From Alphaproteobacteria bacterium (GTDB taxonomy: Bacteria; Pseudomonadota; Alphaproteobacteria; Sphingomonadales; Sphingomonadaceae), in contig QBLU01000002.1 in the NCBI GenBank assembly GCA_003241875.1, positions 62,001 through 126,000 on the forward strand: 64,000 bases of DNA, given 5' to 3'. Both the position numbers and the translations under genes were made by a program. Positions 33,250 through 40,461 of the stretch are shown piece after piece. Each line of letters starts with the position of its first letter. Within the stretch, counting starts at the first letter, position 1. Under the pieces are notes generated by a model, which was not told the origin of the DNA, ran no database searches, and saw nothing but the letters and a program-made list of their open reading frames with translations.

Positions 33250-33771
33250 CTAGTTGAGCCGCATCCGGCGCCACGGACGCCACATCGCCGTCACAGCCGC
33301 CGGCGGCGGGCCGGCATCGGCGGCGTCGCGATGGGTGAACAGGTGCACCACGAGCCGGATCAGGCCCTGGCGCAGAGGCTCGGGCACCGCATTCCAGTCG
33401 TCACCGAGACCCGCCCGGAACAACGCCAGCGGCGCCTCGACATCGGTCAGCAGGCGCACCCAGCCATTGCCGGCGGCATCGACATCAGTCTCATAGGCAT
33501 CGCTCGTCAGCGCGACCCCGCCGCTTTCGATGCCGCTGATCGCCACCACCGGTTGCGCCGTGATGCGTTGCCAGCCGGCATTGTTGCCAAGCCGCTGCCG
33601 GCCGTCCCGCGTGATCAGCCATTGCCCGGTGAAGGCCTCGCACAGGGCCATCGCGGTGCGAATGAAGCCGGCAATCGTGCCGTCCTCGTCGTCACGCTCC
33701 AGCCGCAATTGTGCCTTGCACTCGGCCAGGCTCACCGCCAGCGGCCCCGGCGTGGTCGATTCGCCCGTCAT
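33250..33771 (-). CDS. Head-tail connector/adaptor (GTA g6-like)
   Basis: The 173-aa protein has the gp6-like connector pattern: LAECKAQLRLERDDEDGTIAGFIRTAMALCEAFTGQWLITRDGRQRL, then NGWVRLLTD, and LRQGLIRLVVHLFTHRDA. It binds under the portal to join head and tail. Its ATG overlaps the stop of the preceding small fibre-adaptor-like gene by one base (TGATG), tying the extra module to the structural operon. Confidence 0.9.
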   Translation of the reverse strand: MTGESTTPGPLAVSLAECKAQLRLERDDEDGTIAGFIRTAMALCEAFTGQWLITRDGRQRLGNNAGWQRITAQPVVAISGIESGGVALTSDAYETDVDAAGNGWVRLLTDVEAPLALFRAGLGDDWNAVPEPLRQGLIRLVVHLFTHRDAADAGPPPAAVTAMWRPWRRMRLN

Positions 33772-34058
33772 CAGCGGTCCTCCACGCGGACGGCGAGCAG
33801 GCGTTCATCCTCGCTGCCGTCGGAAAATGTCACCTGGTTGGTGATCTGGTAAAGTCGTCCCGGAACGCCGGCGAGCAGCGTGACGATCGTCCGTCCTGCC
33901 TCGATCCGGGCTGTCGTTGCCACCACGCCCCCGGTTTCGACAGGGTCGACCGACCAACTCGACGTGGCGATGGTGACCGCCGGGTCGGACAGATAGCCGG
34001 CCGACCAGTCGACGGCATAGTCGAGCCCGGCGCCCGGATCCTTGAGGAAAATCGTCAA
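33771..34058 (-). CDS. Small protein of the spike module, phage fibre/adaptor-like
   Basis: The 95-aa frame starts with TTG 34058 after GGGAGG. It reads MTIFLKDPGAGLDYAVDWSAGYLSDPAVTIATSSWSVDP, then RIEAGRTIVTLLAGVPGRLYQITNQVTFSDGSEDERLLAVRVEDR. The KDP..LDY.VDWS.GYL...D.I..S.W pattern is like small immunoglobulin-fold 'phage fiber-tail adaptor' proteins (gp77-type) as I recall them. It may hold a fibre or spike on the capsid. It overlaps the g6 start by one base. Confidence 0.7.
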   Translation of the reverse strand: MTIFLKDPGAGLDYAVDWSAGYLSDPAVTIATSSWSVDPVETGGVVATTARIEAGRTIVTLLAGVPGRLYQITNQVTFSDGSEDERLLAVRVEDR

Positions 34059-34078
34059 GCTGCCCTCCCTGCGATGGG

Positions 34079-34110
34079 GCCGGCTGCCGCTGTCGCCAGC
34101 GGCAGCCGGC
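34079..34110. other. 13-bp perfect hairpin in the spike module
   Basis: gccggctgccgct/agcggcagccggc closes a six-base loop in the 73-base gap between the 122-aa and 95-aa genes. No T-tract follows on the minus strand, so it may be an RNA-processing or stability element that sets the stoichiometry of the two proteins. Confidence 0.6.
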
Positions 34111-34131
34111 GCTGCGTTCGGTTGGCGGCAA

Positions 34132-34500
34132 TCAGGCCGGGGCGCCGATCTCGACGCTCCAGGCGGCGATGTTGACGGTGCCGCCGGGGGCCAGCGCCTG
34201 GGCCGGGCACGTCGTCACATACAGCAGCCGCGAGGTCGCCGCATCGAGCAGCGCGACATGGTCGGCGGTCCCCGCGGCGATCACCGCCAGCCCCGATTTC
34301 GGCGCGATGCCGACCTTGCGCCCCGAAATGTCGCCGGCCGCCAGCGTGAAGTCGCCGGTGGTCAGCGCCGCCTCGGCAAGCCGCCCGCTGTCGGCAGCGG
34401 CATAGCTCGCCGGCTGGCCGTTGACCGCCACCATGCGGGTCGCGGCCCGGACTATGTTGAGGCTGCCGTCGAGCACGTCATTGTTTGCAAATTTCGCCAT
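34132..34500 (-). CDS. 122-aa protein of the spike module, head-decoration-like candidate
   Basis: The protein reads AKFANNDVLDGSLNIVRAATRMVAVNGQPASYAAADSGRLAEAALTTGDFTLAAGDISGRKVGIAPKSGLAVIAAGTADHVALLDAATSRLLYVTTCPAQALAPGGTVNIAAWSVEIG in short alternating strands, a compact beta-rich fold without enzyme motifs. Similar 'DVLD.AL..I...A..' proteins accompany phage head or fibre genes in sphingomonad clusters, as I recall. It follows the spike gene by 13 bases with a good AGGGAG site. Head decoration or fibre base is the best guess. Confidence 0.55.
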   Translation of the reverse strand: MAKFANNDVLDGSLNIVRAATRMVAVNGQPASYAAADSGRLAEAALTTGDFTLAAGDISGRKVGIAPKSGLAVIAAGTADHVALLDAATSRLLYVTTCPAQALAPGGTVNIAAWSVEIGAPA

Positions 34501-34513
34501 GTTGGAACTCCCT

Positions 34514-37186
34514 TCAGTTGAACTTCACCAGGATCGTGCGTTGGTCGGCGCCGACCCGGAGCGTGCGGATCGCGCCGGGAATCCCAGACGGCACCAGCAG
34601 CACCGCCGGCAGGTCGCCGAATTCCAGCCAGCTCGCATCAGGCGACAGCAGCACAGCCCCGGCGCCGAGCGCCGGCCCCGTCCCGCCGAATGTCGATCGT
34701 GCGTCGGCGGCCTGGAGCGTCGCCGACCACAGCAGCCCGGGGCTGCCGGTCGCGATCGCATGCCGCCCCGGGACGGGGCCAAGCGCGCCGGTCCAGCCGA
34801 CCAGCGACGCCGCCGCCCGTTGCCCGTGCAGGTTGGCCGCAGGGACGAGCGCGATCGCAACACCGCCGGCAGCTTCCAGCGCGCCGGAGGCGCCATCGGC
34901 GACCCGCGGCTGGTCGGCGAAATCGCGATCGCTGTTGGCGCGCACCACCCGGCCCAGAAGCGGGCTCGCTGCCGGCGGCTGGTAGTCGCCGCCGCCGCTG
35001 CCGCCGGTGTTGGCCGACCGGTCGAGCGTGAACCAAACGGCCGGGACGATCGCGTCCTTCAGGGCGCGCGGGCCATAGAATTCCAGGCCGAACGCCGATC
35101 CCGGCGCGCTGCCCTCGACCGTCGCCTCGTGGTTGACGGCATAGAGATAGGACCAGGCCTCGACCATCTGCGGACGATAGCCATTGGCATTGCCGCGCAG
35201 ACCCGCCGTGGTGCCATCGTAGAAACTGTCGTGCTTCGACGGCTGCCAGTTGAGGTAATTGTTGGCGAAACGATTGACATAGGCCTGGTTGCGCTGGCTG
35301 TTCGTCTCGGCCACCGTCGCCGGCAGCGGATCGGAATAGAAACTGTTGCAGCGGTCGCCGACGAAGGTGTTTCCCTCGACGATGTTATAGCTCATCGTCA
35401 GGCTTTCATCCTCGCCAAGGGCGTAAAAGGGCGCATCGGCGGTCGGCCCGATCTTTTCGAAGACATTGTTCAGCCACAGCATCCGGCGCAGCGACGGGTT
35501 CGGCGTGCCGGCCGCTGCCGCGCTGGCGGTCGGATTGCCCTGCCGGCCGCGGCCACGCAGCGCGCGAAAATCGCTGAACGCCACGACCGTGTCTTCCGAC
35601 AGCCCGGCCGGGCTCGTGCTGGTGGCGTGCGGCACCATCGCCGCCTCGGTCCGGGAGGTGCTGATATGGCCGTCTTCCTCGGCACTGATGTAGCGCTGGC
35701 GGATGATCGCCGGGCAGGCGATCTGGCTCGAAAAGGCGCAATTGCGCATCAGCATCGTGACAAAGGGGCGCCAGCTGTTCTGGCTGGATTTCACCCGCGT
35801 CATGGCGACATGGGTGACAGCCGTGGTCGGCGATGCGGTCGCCCCCTCATAGCCCGGCGCCGCCTTGAAGGTCACATTGTCGTACCAGAAACTGCTGGCG
35901 GTGCCGCCGCTGACCACGCCGAGGCTGGTGCCCTGGACGGTGAGATTGGCGAGGCGGACCTTCAGGTTGTTGCCGATCCGGCCACCGTTGGACGCGCCGG
36001 GACCACGCAGGATGCAATTGTCGCGCGGATTGGCATTGTCGGGGTCGCCGATGACGCGGATCGGCACATCGGCGGTGGTCACGCCCAGCACCGCATTCGA
36101 TGTTGACGACACGTTGACCCCCGCGGCCAGCACGATGGTGATGCCATCCCCGGCGCGGGTCGACGCGGCCTGGCCATTGGCCGCCACCTGGCTGCGATTG
36201 AGGTTGTAGATGGCGTTGAACGCGGTCTGCAGGGTAGCCGGCTGGTTCGACAGCGGCTCCGCCTTTGCCGCCGCCAGCGACGACTTGATCATCGTCGCGT
36301 TGCTGGTCGTCTGCGTCGACGCCGGGTTCACATAGATGAAGCGGCCGCCATAGCGCGCGCCGGCCGGATCATAGCCGACGACAAAGGGGATCGCCGCCGC
36401 CGCCCCGATGCCCGCCGTGCCCAGCGCCGCCATTGACCGGGTGCCCGCCGGATCGGTCGAGCGCATCGCGCCGAGATGGGGATAGACCTCGGCATCGCAG
36501 CGCAGCAGCCCGGCGGTCAGCGCCGTCGCCGTCGCCGGGTCGATCATCACCGTATAGCAGCGCAAATTGTCGCCATGGTCGTTGTCGGTATCGAGCGCCG
36601 TCGTCCACACTGTCTTCGTCGTGGTCCCGTCGGTCGCGGTGAACTTCACCGCCGCCACCGGCGCGAAACCCACCGGATGATGGGAGGCGACCAGCAGCGA
36701 CAGCCGGAAGCTGCCGGTGACGATGTCGTAGGCCGGGCGCACCCAGCGCATGATCGGCAGCGGCGCCGCGATGCTGCTGTTGTTGACGACCGCGATCCCG
36801 CTCGCCGCCGCCTCGCCGCTGCGCCACCCGGCAAGCACCGCCAGCGGGCCGAGCGTGTCGGTGGCATAGACATATTCCGACAGCGCGATCCGCACCGCGA
36901 TGCTGCCGCCGCCCAGATCGACCTCGTCGATGACCGCGGGATCGAGCCCGGTGCCGTTGAAATTCGCCGGCTTGCGCAGCGGCTTGGTGCCGATCAGCGG
37001 GCGGTTGTGGACATTCGGGACGGCAGCGCCGCCAGAGGCCGTGAAGCCCGCATGGCTCGCCGACAGGCCGACCCGCGGCGCGCCGTCGGGGTCGAGCGCA
37101 TAACCGGCAAAGCTGCCGAGGCCACCGGTCACGACCAGCCGCAGCACCCAGCCGTTGGTATCCACCGAAGCGGCAGTTATCGCCAT
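34514..37186 (-). CDS. Large beta-helix spike/receptor-binding-like protein behind the capsid gene
   Basis: The 890-aa protein has a beta-rich N-terminal part (residues 1-270, AITAASVDTNGWVLRLVVTG; LGPLAVLAG; TVWTTALDTDNDHGDNLRCYTV), a middle right-handed parallel beta-helix (about 320-650: GITIVLAAGVNVSS, IRVIGDPDNANPRDNCILRGPG, NNLKVRLANLTVQG, MLWLNNVFEK, YNIVEGNTFVGDRCNSFY) and a C-terminal beta domain. No signal peptide. Such folds form trimeric tailspikes and fibres that bind or cleave surface glycans. It follows a strong terminator after the capsid gene. rcGTA keeps its head-spike genes elsewhere on the chromosome. Confidence 0.75.
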   Translation of the reverse strand: MAITAASVDTNGWVLRLVVTGGLGSFAGYALDPDGAPRVGLSASHAGFTASGGAAVPNVHNRPLIGTKPLRKPANFNGTGLDPAVIDEVDLGGGSIAVRIALSEYVYATDTLGPLAVLAGWRSGEAAASGIAVVNNSSIAAPLPIMRWVRPAYDIVTGSFRLSLLVASHHPVGFAPVAAVKFTATDGTTTKTVWTTALDTDNDHGDNLRCYTVMIDPATATALTAGLLRCDAEVYPHLGAMRSTDPAGTRSMAALGTAGIGAAAAIPFVVGYDPAGARYGGRFIYVNPASTQTTSNATMIKSSLAAAKAEPLSNQPATLQTAFNAIYNLNRSQVAANGQAASTRAGDGITIVLAAGVNVSSTSNAVLGVTTADVPIRVIGDPDNANPRDNCILRGPGASNGGRIGNNLKVRLANLTVQGTSLGVVSGGTASSFWYDNVTFKAAPGYEGATASPTTAVTHVAMTRVKSSQNSWRPFVTMLMRNCAFSSQIACPAIIRQRYISAEEDGHISTSRTEAAMVPHATSTSPAGLSEDTVVAFSDFRALRGRGRQGNPTASAAAAGTPNPSLRRMLWLNNVFEKIGPTADAPFYALGEDESLTMSYNIVEGNTFVGDRCNSFYSDPLPATVAETNSQRNQAYVNRFANNYLNWQPSKHDSFYDGTTAGLRGNANGYRPQMVEAWSYLYAVNHEATVEGSAPGSAFGLEFYGPRALKDAIVPAVWFTLDRSANTGGSGGGDYQPPAASPLLGRVVRANSDRDFADQPRVADGASGALEAAGGVAIALVPAANLHGQRAAASLVGWTGALGPVPGRHAIATGSPGLLWSATLQAADARSTFGGTGPALGAGAVLLSPDASWLEFGDLPAVLLVPSGIPGAIRTLRVGADQRTILVKFN

Positions 37187-37209
37187 GGGGTGACCTCATC
37201 GATATCGGG

Positions 37210-37244
37210 AAAAAAGCGGCGGCGCCGGGGGTGCCGGCGCCGCC
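37210..37244 (-). terminator. Strong intrinsic terminator between capsid and spike genes
   Basis: On the minus strand an 11-bp perfect stem (GGCGGCGCCGG/CCGGCGCCGCC, loop 37229-37233) is followed by GC and six T. It starts 23 bases past the capsid stop. It should reduce transcription into the spike module and downstream tail genes relative to capsid. Confidence 0.85.
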
Positions 37245-37266
37245 GAGGTGCGTCACGCGGCGCGCA

Positions 37267-38394
37267 TCAGACGCTGAACCTCATCAGCTTGATGGCGCGG
37301 CTGTCGATGACGGTGCCGCCGACCCGCTTCGTCGCATAGAATTGCACGAACGGCTTGTTGGTGAACGGATCGCGCAGCACCACCGTCTCGCGGCGCTGGA
37401 CGACGAGGTAACCGGCCTCGAAGTTGCCGAATGCGATCGACAGGCTGTCGGCCGCCACATCTGGCATCGCATCGACCTCGACGACCGGATAGCCGAGCAG
37501 CGTCTGCGGCTGGTCGGCCGACAGCGCCGGCTGCCACAGGAAGGCACCCTGCCCGTCCTTCATCTTGCGGATGCGCGCCAGCGTCGCCGAGTTCATCACC
37601 CAGCTGGCGCCCTGGCGATACGGCGCCGCCAGCGCATGGACGAGATCGATCAACCGATCCTGCGGGTTGGACGCGGCAAAGGCGCCGGCCGCCCCCGAGG
37701 TGACGAACTGCAGCGTGCCGAACGGCCGGATCGTGTCGGCCAGCGCGCTGTTGGCAGCGGCGAGGAAGCCACGCGGCTTGTTGACGCCGTCGCCGGTGAC
37801 GAACGCCACCCCCTCCGCCCGGGCGAATTCGCGGCCGACTTCTTCGCCCAGCCAGGTTTCGACGTTGAACATGGCGTCGTCGAGCATCTGCTGGCTCGCC
37901 GACGGATTGGCGTAAAGCTCGCCCATCGGCGGCACGATCTCGGCGAAATCAGGGGTTTCGGTATCCGGCCGGGCGGCCGTCTCGCTGACCCAGCCCGAAA
38001 TGACGCCGCTCGTCGTGATCAGCTTGGAATAGACCGACGTGCCGACATCGACGACCCGCGCCAGGCTGCGGATCGGCGAGCCGGCGCGCAGCACCCGGTC
38101 GATAACCGCGTCGATCTGTTCCGGCACCGCGACACCGCCCTTGGGGCCGACACCGATCGTCGCCTGCTTCAGCTCATGACCCGACAGATCACCCTTGCGC
38201 AGATAGGCGGCGACGCTGCCCGTCTCGACGGCATCGCCGGCCTTGACCTCGCCCAACGCCGGCCGCGTCAGGCTGCGCGCCGTCACCAGATTGCCCAGCC
38301 GCGCCATTTCGGCCTTCAGCGCCGCGATCTCGATATTCTCGGCCGCGGTCTCGAACACCGCGTCGAGCGCATCGGCCTTCATTTCATAGCTCAT
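37267..38394 (-). CDS. Major capsid protein, HK97 fold (GTA g5-like)
   Basis: The 375-aa protein has an N-terminal helical scaffolding segment (ALDAVFETAAENIEIAALKAEMARLGNL) removed by the protease, then the HK97 fold: SLTRPALGEVKAGDAVETGSVAAYLRKGD, VPEQIDAVIDRVLRAGSPIRSLARVVDVG, YANPSASQQMLDDAMFNVETWLGEEVGREFARAEGVAFVTGDGVNKPRG, GASWVMNSATLARIRKMKDGQG and GYPVVEVDAMPDVA. Its start overlaps the protease gene by 11 bases, and a terminator follows at once. Confidence 0.96.
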   Translation of the reverse strand: MSYEMKADALDAVFETAAENIEIAALKAEMARLGNLVTARSLTRPALGEVKAGDAVETGSVAAYLRKGDLSGHELKQATIGVGPKGGVAVPEQIDAVIDRVLRAGSPIRSLARVVDVGTSVYSKLITTSGVISGWVSETAARPDTETPDFAEIVPPMGELYANPSASQQMLDDAMFNVETWLGEEVGREFARAEGVAFVTGDGVNKPRGFLAAANSALADTIRPFGTLQFVTSGAAGAFAASNPQDRLIDLVHALAAPYRQGASWVMNSATLARIRKMKDGQGAFLWQPALSADQPQTLLGYPVVEVDAMPDVAADSLSIAFGNFEAGYLVVQRRETVVLRDPFTNKPFVQFYATKRVGGTVIDSRAIKLMRFSV

Positions 38395-38812
38395 TCAACG
38401 TCTCCTGCTGCAAAGTCGAAAGACCGAGCACCCGCGCCAGCGGCTGCATCGGAAAGGTCACCAGCGACACCTCGATCAGATCGAGGCTCGCCAGCTGCCG
38501 CACACCGCGCGCCCGGTCCGGACGCGCCGATTTCACGCGATAACCAAAGGACAGCCCGTCGATGGCGCCGGCACGCAGCAGCGCAACGGCCTGCGCACCG
38601 CGCCCGCTGCCGACGACCCGCGCGGTCACCCGCAAACCGTGGCGGTCCTCGGTCAGGCTCTCGATGAACCCGATGGGTTCCTTACTGTCATGCTGCCAAA
38701 GCAGCGGCACCCCGGCCCTGGCGCCGACAAAGGCACCGGGCAGCACGACGTCACCGCCGCTGTCGGGCACGCCAAAGACGCTGGCGTAACCAGCGAAACG
38801 CAGATCGGTCAT
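38384..38812 (-). CDS. Prohead protease (GTA g4-like)
   Basis: The 142-aa protein is a compact HK97-type (U35) prohead protease that trims the capsid scaffold. FAGYASVFGVPDSGGDVVLPGAF, VPLLWQHDSKEPIGFIESL (catalytic His) and IDGLSFGYRVKSAR (catalytic Ser) are visible, with LDLIEVSLVTFPMQPLARV closing the domain. It overlaps the capsid gene start. Upstream, 142 bases containing a large inverted repeat separate it from the g3.5 gene. Confidence 0.95.
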   Translation of the reverse strand: MTDLRFAGYASVFGVPDSGGDVVLPGAFVGARAGVPLLWQHDSKEPIGFIESLTEDRHGLRVTARVVGSGRGAQAVALLRAGAIDGLSFGYRVKSARPDRARGVRQLASLDLIEVSLVTFPMQPLARVLGLSTLQQETLNEL

Positions 38813-38834
38813 GACTAAGGGCCCCTGTTACTGT

Positions 38835-38936
38835 CATCCCGGCGAAGGCCGGGACCCATGAACCACCGGCCGTGGACACACGGGTGCTGCCTGCGCCGAC
38901 ACTTGTTGTTCATGGGTCCCGGCCTTCACCGGGATG
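38835..38936. repeat. 29-bp inverted repeat element inside the GTA-like cluster
   Basis: Arms catcccggcgaaggcc.. (38835-38863) and ..ggccttcaccgggatg (38908-38936) are complementary at 28 of 29 positions around a 44-base spacer. The arm core matches the GTCATCCCGGC palindrome at 9.36 kb. It sits between the g3.5 and protease genes and is the longest non-coding gap inside the head genes. It may be a REP/MITE-like insertion. Confidence 0.85.
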
Positions 38937-38954
38937 GCTGACACCGAGCGCGCG

Positions 38955-39260
38955 TTACCCCCGCACCCGCTCCACAATTCCCATCTTGAACGCCAGCCCG
39001 ATCAGCAGCAGCGCCACCGCGGTCCGCACCAGCCAGGCCACCACCGCCGACAGCGCCGATCGCTTGGCATCGCGCCAGCCCTGGATCAGCTGGCGCAGCT
39101 CGACGATGTCCGGCCCGGCCTTGTCATCCATCAGCCCCAGCGTGCGCAGCGCCCGCGCCGCGCCGACCTCGCTCGCCTCCTCGACCAGCGCGCGCAGCGT
39201 CACCCGCGCCGCGCCCTGCGCCTCGGCCTGTGCCACCAGCCCTTCGAGCATCGCCGTCAT
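38955..39260 (-). CDS. Small membrane-associated protein (GTA g3.5/DUF6127-like)
   Basis: The 101-aa frame from ATG 39260 overlaps the portal stop by four bases. It reads MLEGLVAQAEAQGAARVTLRALVEEASEVGAARALRTLGLMDDKAGPDIVELRQLIQGWRDAKRSALSAVVAWL and then one membrane helix (RTAVALLLIGLAFKMGIV). rcGTA has a small gene (g3.5) in the same place, and NCBI calls a similar family DUF6127. Role unknown. Confidence 0.85.
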   Translation of the reverse strand: MTAMLEGLVAQAEAQGAARVTLRALVEEASEVGAARALRTLGLMDDKAGPDIVELRQLIQGWRDAKRSALSAVVAWLVRTAVALLLIGLAFKMGIVERVRG

Positions 39261-40387
39261 CGCCCCGCCTCCAGCCCGAGAATGTTGCGCTTCTCCATAT
39301 CGGTGAGGAACGTCGCGCCACTCACCTGCGTCCACAGCCGCTCGCGGTCCTCCGACAGCGCCGGCACCGCGTCGCGATCGACGCGCAGCTCCAGCCCCGG
39401 CCACCAGTTCTGCAGATGCGCCGACAGCGCCGCCAGGATGCGCCCCGTCAGCGGCAGCAGCGTCAGCCGCCACAGCGCCACATTGGCCTCCTTGTAATTG
39501 GCATAGGTCGCATCCCCCGGCAGGCCGAGCAGCAGCGGCGGCACCCCGAAGGCCAGCGCGATCTCCCGCGCCGCCGCATCCCGCGCCCGGGCAAAATCCA
39601 TTTCGGCCGGCGTCAGGCTCATTGCCTGCCAGCTCAGCCCGCCTTCCAGCAGCAGCGGCCGCCCGGCATTGGCGGCACCGGCATAGCCAGCCTCCATCTC
39701 GGCCTTCAACCGCTCGAACTGGTCGGGCGTCAGGCTCGATCCGTCACCGGGCTGGTACACCAGCGCCCCCGACGGCCGTGCCGCATTGTCGAGCAAGGCG
39801 CGGTTCCACTTCGCCGCCGCGTTATGGACCTCGACCGCCCCCGCGGCAGCGCCCAGGCAACCGGCACCATAGTGATCGTCGAGCGGATGATAGCTGCGGA
39901 TGTGCAGCAAGGCAGCCCGATCGCCGACCGTTTCGGCCGGATAGCGCGTCACCATGTCACCAGCGCGGTACAGATACCCCGTCGGCCAGCCGCGACTGTC
40001 GGATTCGACCGTCACCCGTTCCGGCCGCAGCGCGAACAGCGCCGCCGGCAGCCCATCTGGACCGCACGCCGCCTCGACATAGGCATTGCCGTGCAGCAGT
40101 AGCTGCGCCGCCAGCATCTCGATCAACCCCGGCCCCGATGCCCCGAACCCGGCACTCGCCAGCAGCGCCAGCGCCTGGTGGCCCGGCGGATTGGCCAGTA
40201 CCGGCGCCCCGCCGGCGCCCTCGCTGATCAGGCGTATGGCGCGCGCCGCGACCGGATTGGCCAGGTACGACGCCTTCACCTGCGCCTCGTAACTCCGCGG
40301 TGCCTCGCCGCCGCTGTACGCCGTCGCCCAGCTCGGGATGCGCAGCGGCTGTGCAGCAGATTTGGTCCGCCAGAAGGGCAGTTTCAT
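39257..40387 (-). CDS. Portal protein (GTA g3-like)
   Basis: The 376-aa protein is a short HK97-type portal: YEAQVKASYLANPVAARAIRLISEGAGGAPV, FIEMLAAQLLLHGNAYVEA-type LIEMLAAQLLLHGNAYVEAAC, MVTRYPAETVGDRAALLHIRSYHPLDDHYGAGCLGAA, ALLDNAARPSGALVYQPG, and ARDAAAREIALAFGVPPLLLGLPGDATYANYKEAN. It forms the DNA entry ring in one capsid vertex. ATG 40387 is chosen because AGGAGATCGAC precedes it; the ORF-track start at 40594 lies in the terminase gene. Confidence 0.96.
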   Translation of the reverse strand: MKLPFWRTKSAAQPLRIPSWATAYSGGEAPRSYEAQVKASYLANPVAARAIRLISEGAGGAPVLANPPGHQALALLASAGFGASGPGLIEMLAAQLLLHGNAYVEAACGPDGLPAALFALRPERVTVESDSRGWPTGYLYRAGDMVTRYPAETVGDRAALLHIRSYHPLDDHYGAGCLGAAAGAVEVHNAAAKWNRALLDNAARPSGALVYQPGDGSSLTPDQFERLKAEMEAGYAGAANAGRPLLLEGGLSWQAMSLTPAEMDFARARDAAAREIALAFGVPPLLLGLPGDATYANYKEANVALWRLTLLPLTGRILAALSAHLQNWWPGLELRVDRDAVPALSEDRERLWTQVSGATFLTDMEKRNILGLEAGR

Positions 40388-40461
40388 GTCGATCTCCTGA
40401 TTTTGCGCCCGCACGCTTCGATCGTGATCCCCGCGCAGGCGAGGTGACGACCCGGGAAGAA

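Noticed and set aside
34421-36106. 561-aa plus-strand ORF opposite the spike gene
   Set aside because: Shadow frame; the minus-strand beta-helix protein has consistent secondary structure and ribosome site.
40430-40461. Possible degraded copy of the GTCATCCCGGC palindrome between terL and portal genes
   Set aside because: GTGATCCCCGCGCAGGCGAGG resembles one arm only; pairing is too weak to call a repeat.
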